From Acidobacteriota bacterium (GTDB lineage: Bacteria > Acidobacteriota > Blastocatellia > Pyrinomonadales > Pyrinomonadaceae): DNA of 8,206 bases. The stretch lies in NCBI GenBank assembly GCA_963169175.1, contig CAUJFK010000334.1, positions 1 to 8,206 on the forward strand, written 5' to 3'. The position numbers and the translations under genes were made by a program. The notes under the pieces were generated by a model. It had not been told where the DNA came from, made no database searches, and saw nothing but the letters and a program-made list of their open reading frames with translations. Below are positions 7,037-8,206 of this stretch, in pieces. How positions within the stretch are numbered: the first letter of the stretch is position 1; each line of letters begins with the position of its first letter.

Positions 7037-7296
7037 ATGCCATACGTTTCATTCTTCTTCGGAATCATCATTCGGATGTTTTACGACGATCATAATCCTC
7101 CGCACTTTCACGCTGAGTACCAGGGGCAACGCGGAGTTTTTGACTTTGATGTTATTTGATAAGGGGTAGGTTCAGGTCGAGAACGGCCAGATCACTGATA
7201 AGGAAATGGGCACAACTTCACACGAAAGAACTAACGGCAAACTGGCAACGAGTGCAAAAGAGCGAGGAAATCCTCAAAATCGACCCGCTCGATTAG
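7037..7296 (+). pseudogene. DUF4160 gene with a single-base frameshift
   Basis: From ATG 7037 the frame reads MPYVSFFFGIIIRMFYDDHN and on through PPHFHAEYQGQRGVFDFD, the well-conserved start of DUF4160 proteins, then stops at TGA 7157-7159 after 40 codons. The rest of the family pattern continues at once in the -1 frame from about 7150: YLIRGRFRSRTARSLIRKW, then AQLHTKELTANWQRV and a closing KIDPLD before TAG 7294-7296. Adding one G at 7150/7151 (GAT-GGT-TAT-TTG) restores an 86-residue protein, the normal family length. So either the gene is freshly inactivated or the sequence has one missing base; no slippery heptamer in the right phase supports programmed frameshifting. DUF4160 has no settled function. 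It often neighbours DUF2442, as here, in arrangements resembling toxin-antitoxin pairs. The start is 26 bp past the E1 stop. Confidence 0.82.
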
Positions 7297-7307
7297 ATGT
7301 CCGCAAA

Positions 7308-7553
7308 ATGGCCTACATGCCCGTTGTCATTGATGCTAAGTACATCTCTGACTACAAAATACGAGTTACCTTCGATAACGGTGAAGAACGCGTGGCCGAC
7401 CTTGCCAGCAAGCTTGATCGCGGGGTCTTCCTGCCGCTTCAGGATAAGAAGTATTTCAAAAAATTCTTTGTCGACGGCTGGACGATCTCCTGGCCAAACG
7501 GCGCAGACATTGCGCCTGAAACACTTTACGACGAAGGCGAACCTTTAGGTTAG
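7308..7553 (+). CDS. DUF2442 family protein
   Basis: An 81-residue protein from ATG 7308; an alternative Met is at 7317. The frame is open further upstream to an ATG at 7206, but that stretch covers the coding C-terminus of the DUF4160 gene in another frame and has no family resemblance. Family features: an N-terminal strand pair VVIDAKYISDYKIRVTFDNG (6-25), E-R-V-A-D-L (27-32), GVFLPLQDKKYFKKFFVDG (39-57) and the hallmark WTISWPNGADIAPETLY (58-74). DUF2442 proteins are small, have no established biochemical role, and are often encoded beside DUF4160. The gene begins 11 bp after the DUF4160 stop. The copy is intact while its partner is broken. Confidence 0.88.
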   Translation: MAYMPVVIDAKYISDYKIRVTFDNGEERVADLASKLDRGVFLPLQDKKYFKKFFVDGWTISWPNGADIAPETLYDEGEPLG

Positions 7554-7675
7554 AATCGCGCCAACGGGCCCATCTTTTCGCTGCGATATTAACCTGCTTT
7601 CCAAAGCAATCAGATTGAGCGTCCAAAAGGTCTCGACAGCCTTAGCTGATAAATGGACTCACGAAAGAGAATGCA

Positions 7676-8206
7676 ATGACGCATATATCGCTAAAGAATG
7701 GGGATTGCAAGACAATCGGGTTTCCGTCTGAACCAAATCAGCTGCTACAGGTTTTTCCCGCCAAAATCAAACGGCTAGTTTTTACATTAGCCATCGTTAC
7801 GTTCCTTCTGCTTTATGTAAACAATGTCGCTGCGGGTATTCGCCCTTCGTTTGACCTTGACTATTCATCGCGGGAATCGACGGACATTGTTGTCGCGAGT
7901 GAAGGCGCGATTATCGATGGGAAGTTCCTCGTTCTCGAAACTCTCAAAGGCGAACTTTTGCGAAATGACCAGATCTTCATCCCCGACTTGGCAAAGTTCA
8001 AATCGAAGTTATCAGGCCTTGTGAAGTGGCCGTTCGGCATGCACGGCAAGGTACCATATCGTTATGTGAGCTCGACGCGGATGATACTTTTTCTTAAAAG
8101 ACAAACCCCTGTCAAAAGATCAAGCGGAACTACAGGAGGTCCGTGGACGAGGACATGGGAACCAGCCAGTATTTTCAATACGATGGATGTATCTGTTGCA
8201 TGGCTG
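7676..8206 (+). CDS. Exported protein of unknown function, 3' end outside window
   Basis: The frame is open for all 177 codons from ATG 7676 to the window edge, so the C-terminus is missing. An in-frame TAG at 7643 bounds it upstream, and an AAAGAGA a few bases before the ATG can serve as a ribosome binding site. After a ~30-residue polar start comes KIKRLVFTLAIVTFLLLYV (30-48) followed by NNVAAG, which reads as a signal peptide with a long n-region (cut after VAA, near 53) or a single membrane anchor. The mature part holds STDIVVASEGAIIDGKF, LVLETLKGELLRNDQIFIPD and later SSTRMILFLKR. This beta-rich pattern, in which something is said to be due to a varying charge or cost, recurs in exported proteins of unknown function; I cannot name the family with certainty. 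Not related in any visible way to the DUF2442 gene before it. Confidence 0.7.
   Translation, partial: MTHISLKNGDCKTIGFPSEPNQLLQVFPAKIKRLVFTLAIVTFLLLYVNNVAAGIRPSFDLDYSSRESTDIVVASEGAIIDGKFLVLETLKGELLRNDQIFIPDLAKFKSKLSGLVKWPFGMHGKVPYRYVSSTRMILFLKRQTPVKRSSGTTGGPWTRTWEPASIFNTMDVSVAWL

Noticed and set aside
7206..7307. N-terminal extension of DUF2442 from ATG 7206
   Set aside because: It overlaps the real DUF4160 C-terminal coding sequence in another frame, and its translation has no family resemblance; ATG 7308 fits better.
7596..7607. Inverted repeat GCTTT-CC-AAAGC
   Set aside because: A 5-bp stem with a 2-base loop is too small, and no T-tract follows, so it is not a credible terminator.
7591..7731. 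Open frame of 46 codons (NLLSKAIRLSVQKV...) overlapping the start of the last gene
   Set aside because: It has no ATG or GTG start with a ribosome binding site and no recognisable family; it may be a remnant, but nothing supports it.

Overview
This is a bacterial chromosomal segment, mid-to-high GC in the conserved genes, with short intergenic gaps and no RNA gene, insertion sequence or CRISPR array that I can see. The gene content suggests a Gram-negative-type heterotroph: a secreted cyclophilin, a secreted short M1 peptidase, and a fused alpha/beta branched-chain-type 2-oxoacid dehydrogenase E1. An Acidobacteriota (Blastocatellia/Pyrinomonadaceae-like) origin would fit, but this is an inference from general style and was not tested.

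Left part (1-3164): the 3' end of a small TPR protein is followed 5 bp later by a VOC/glyoxalase-fold protein. Converging on it with an 8-bp tail-to-tail overlap is an exported cyclophilin-type peptidyl-prolyl isomerase. A ~130-bp divergent region carrying a 9-bp direct repeat separates the isomerase from an exported M1 metallopeptidase with a complete HEXXH-X18-E zinc site.

Middle (3178-4641): an endonuclease/exonuclease/phosphatase-fold protein follows the M1 gene after 13 bp. Then comes a compact type II toxin-antitoxin pair, a small TIGR02574-type antitoxin and a ParE/RelE-type toxin, joined by an ATGA overlap. Sampled stretches of the nuclease-fold gene are clearly more AT-rich than the neighbouring housekeeping genes, so this part looks like accessory cargo.

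Right part (4642-8206): the fused E1 gene (about 754 codons, with a ~60-residue hydrophilic N-terminal extension) has its own ribosome binding site. Behind it lies a DUF4160 gene broken by what looks like one missing base, then an intact DUF2442 gene. These two families often sit side by side. The window ends inside an exported protein of unknown function whose reading frame runs off the edge.

I do not see a clearly new multi-gene system. The best leads are the frameshifted DUF4160 gene beside intact DUF2442, the toxin-antitoxin/nuclease-fold cluster, the direct repeat between the divergent genes, and the substituted active-site positions in the cyclophilin.
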